Shown one piece after another: positions 6,302-6,501 of a stretch of DNA of 6,501 nucleotides. The translations under genes were made by a program, and so were the position numbers. This DNA comes from Leucothrix mucor (GTDB lineage: Bacteria; Pseudomonadota; Gammaproteobacteria; Thiotrichales; Thiotrichaceae). The stretch covers positions 1 through 6,501 of the forward strand of contig DQUJ01000102.1 of the NCBI GenBank assembly GCA_015662325.1, read 5' to 3'. How positions within the stretch are numbered: the first letter of the stretch is position 1; each line of letters begins with the position of its first letter. Under the pieces are notes generated by a model. The model was given only the letters and a program-made list of their open reading frames with translations. It was not told the DNA's origin and searched no databases.

Positions 6302-6501
6302 ATGAATACTGACAATACAAAGAGTAACGATGGCATTAATAATAACGGCGCTGGTAGCAACAACAATGACAACCCATTTGAAAACTTAGCCCAAAAATTA
6401 TCATCGCTATTACCCGAACTACCCGATACCTTTCAGCATTTGCAAAAAGATTTAGAAAGCAACATGAAAACGGGCTTAGAAAGCGGTCTACGCAAAATGA
6501 A
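6302..6501 (+). CDS. ubiK: UbiK-like (YqiC/BMFP family) ubiquinone biosynthesis accessory factor, N-terminal part
   Basis: The first 66 codons are present and the gene runs off the right edge. After an Asn-rich head (residues 2-24, ten Asn) comes NPFENLAQKLSSLLPELPDT (24-43), then the helical QHLQKDLESNMKTGLESGLRKM. This matches the N-terminal amphipathic half of UbiK/YqiC, where a helix around a conserved 'P' is followed by '[20 protein letters not shown]' in E. coli. UbiK binds lipids and the UbiJ/Ubi metabolon for aerobic ubiquinone synthesis. The diagnostic 'REEFD' segment and C-terminal coiled coil would lie outside the window, so the call rests on half of a short, weakly conserved protein. 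ATG 6302 is the only start (an in-frame stop lies at 6278-6280) and has no clear Shine-Dalgarno. It begins 17 bp after gspN, so read-through transcription is possible. Confidence 0.7.
   Translation, partial: MNTDNTKSNDGINNNGAGSNNNDNPFENLAQKLSSLLPELPDTFQHLQKDLESNMKTGLESGLRKM

Overview
The window looks like a chromosomal segment of a low-GC (about 40% by eye) gammaproteobacterium, probably free-living or aquatic. The protein families support this: a soluble Slt-type lytic transglycosylase, the inner-membrane half of a type II secretion system (GspK, L, M, N), and the start of a UbiK-like ubiquinone factor. Genus cannot be read from the sequence; low-GC marine lineages are a guess.

Layout. Positions 1-121 hold the 5' end of a minus-strand gene for an AraC/XylS-family regulator, cut by the window edge after 40 codons. 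A non-coding, AT-rich region of about 400 bp follows (122-521). It contains an interrupted 16-nt inverted repeat, a nested 16-bp near-palindrome and candidate promoters for the rightward genes. From 522 on, everything reads rightward: slt (522-2492), gspK (2505-3710), gspL (3763-5016), gspM (5013-5495), gspN (5520-6284), then the first 66 codons of a ubiK-like gene (6302 to the edge). Intergenic gaps are 12, 52, -4, 24 and 17 bp, and I see no terminator hairpin between genes, so slt-gspKLMN, possibly with ubiK, is plausibly one operon.

How the genes fit together. GspK is the atypical minor pseudopilin at the pseudopilus tip. GspL and GspM form the inner-membrane assembly platform that couples the cytoplasmic ATPase GspE to the pseudopilus. 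GspN is a less conserved accessory inner-membrane protein. The canonical neighbours gspC to gspJ are not seen directly upstream of gspK; a murein-cleaving enzyme stands there instead. This suggests a split T2SS locus in which slt is co-expressed with the late genes, possibly to open or remodel peptidoglycan for the machinery (inference).

Points worth a second look: the unusual slt-gspK junction, a very long (31-residue) prepilin leader and a lysine-rich, A9-encoded insert in GspK, the unexplained dyad structure in the intergenic region, a promoter almost touching the slt start, and an Asn-rich head on the UbiK-like protein. No mobile element, CRISPR array, tRNA or rRNA was seen. I found known families in an unusual arrangement, not a clearly new system.
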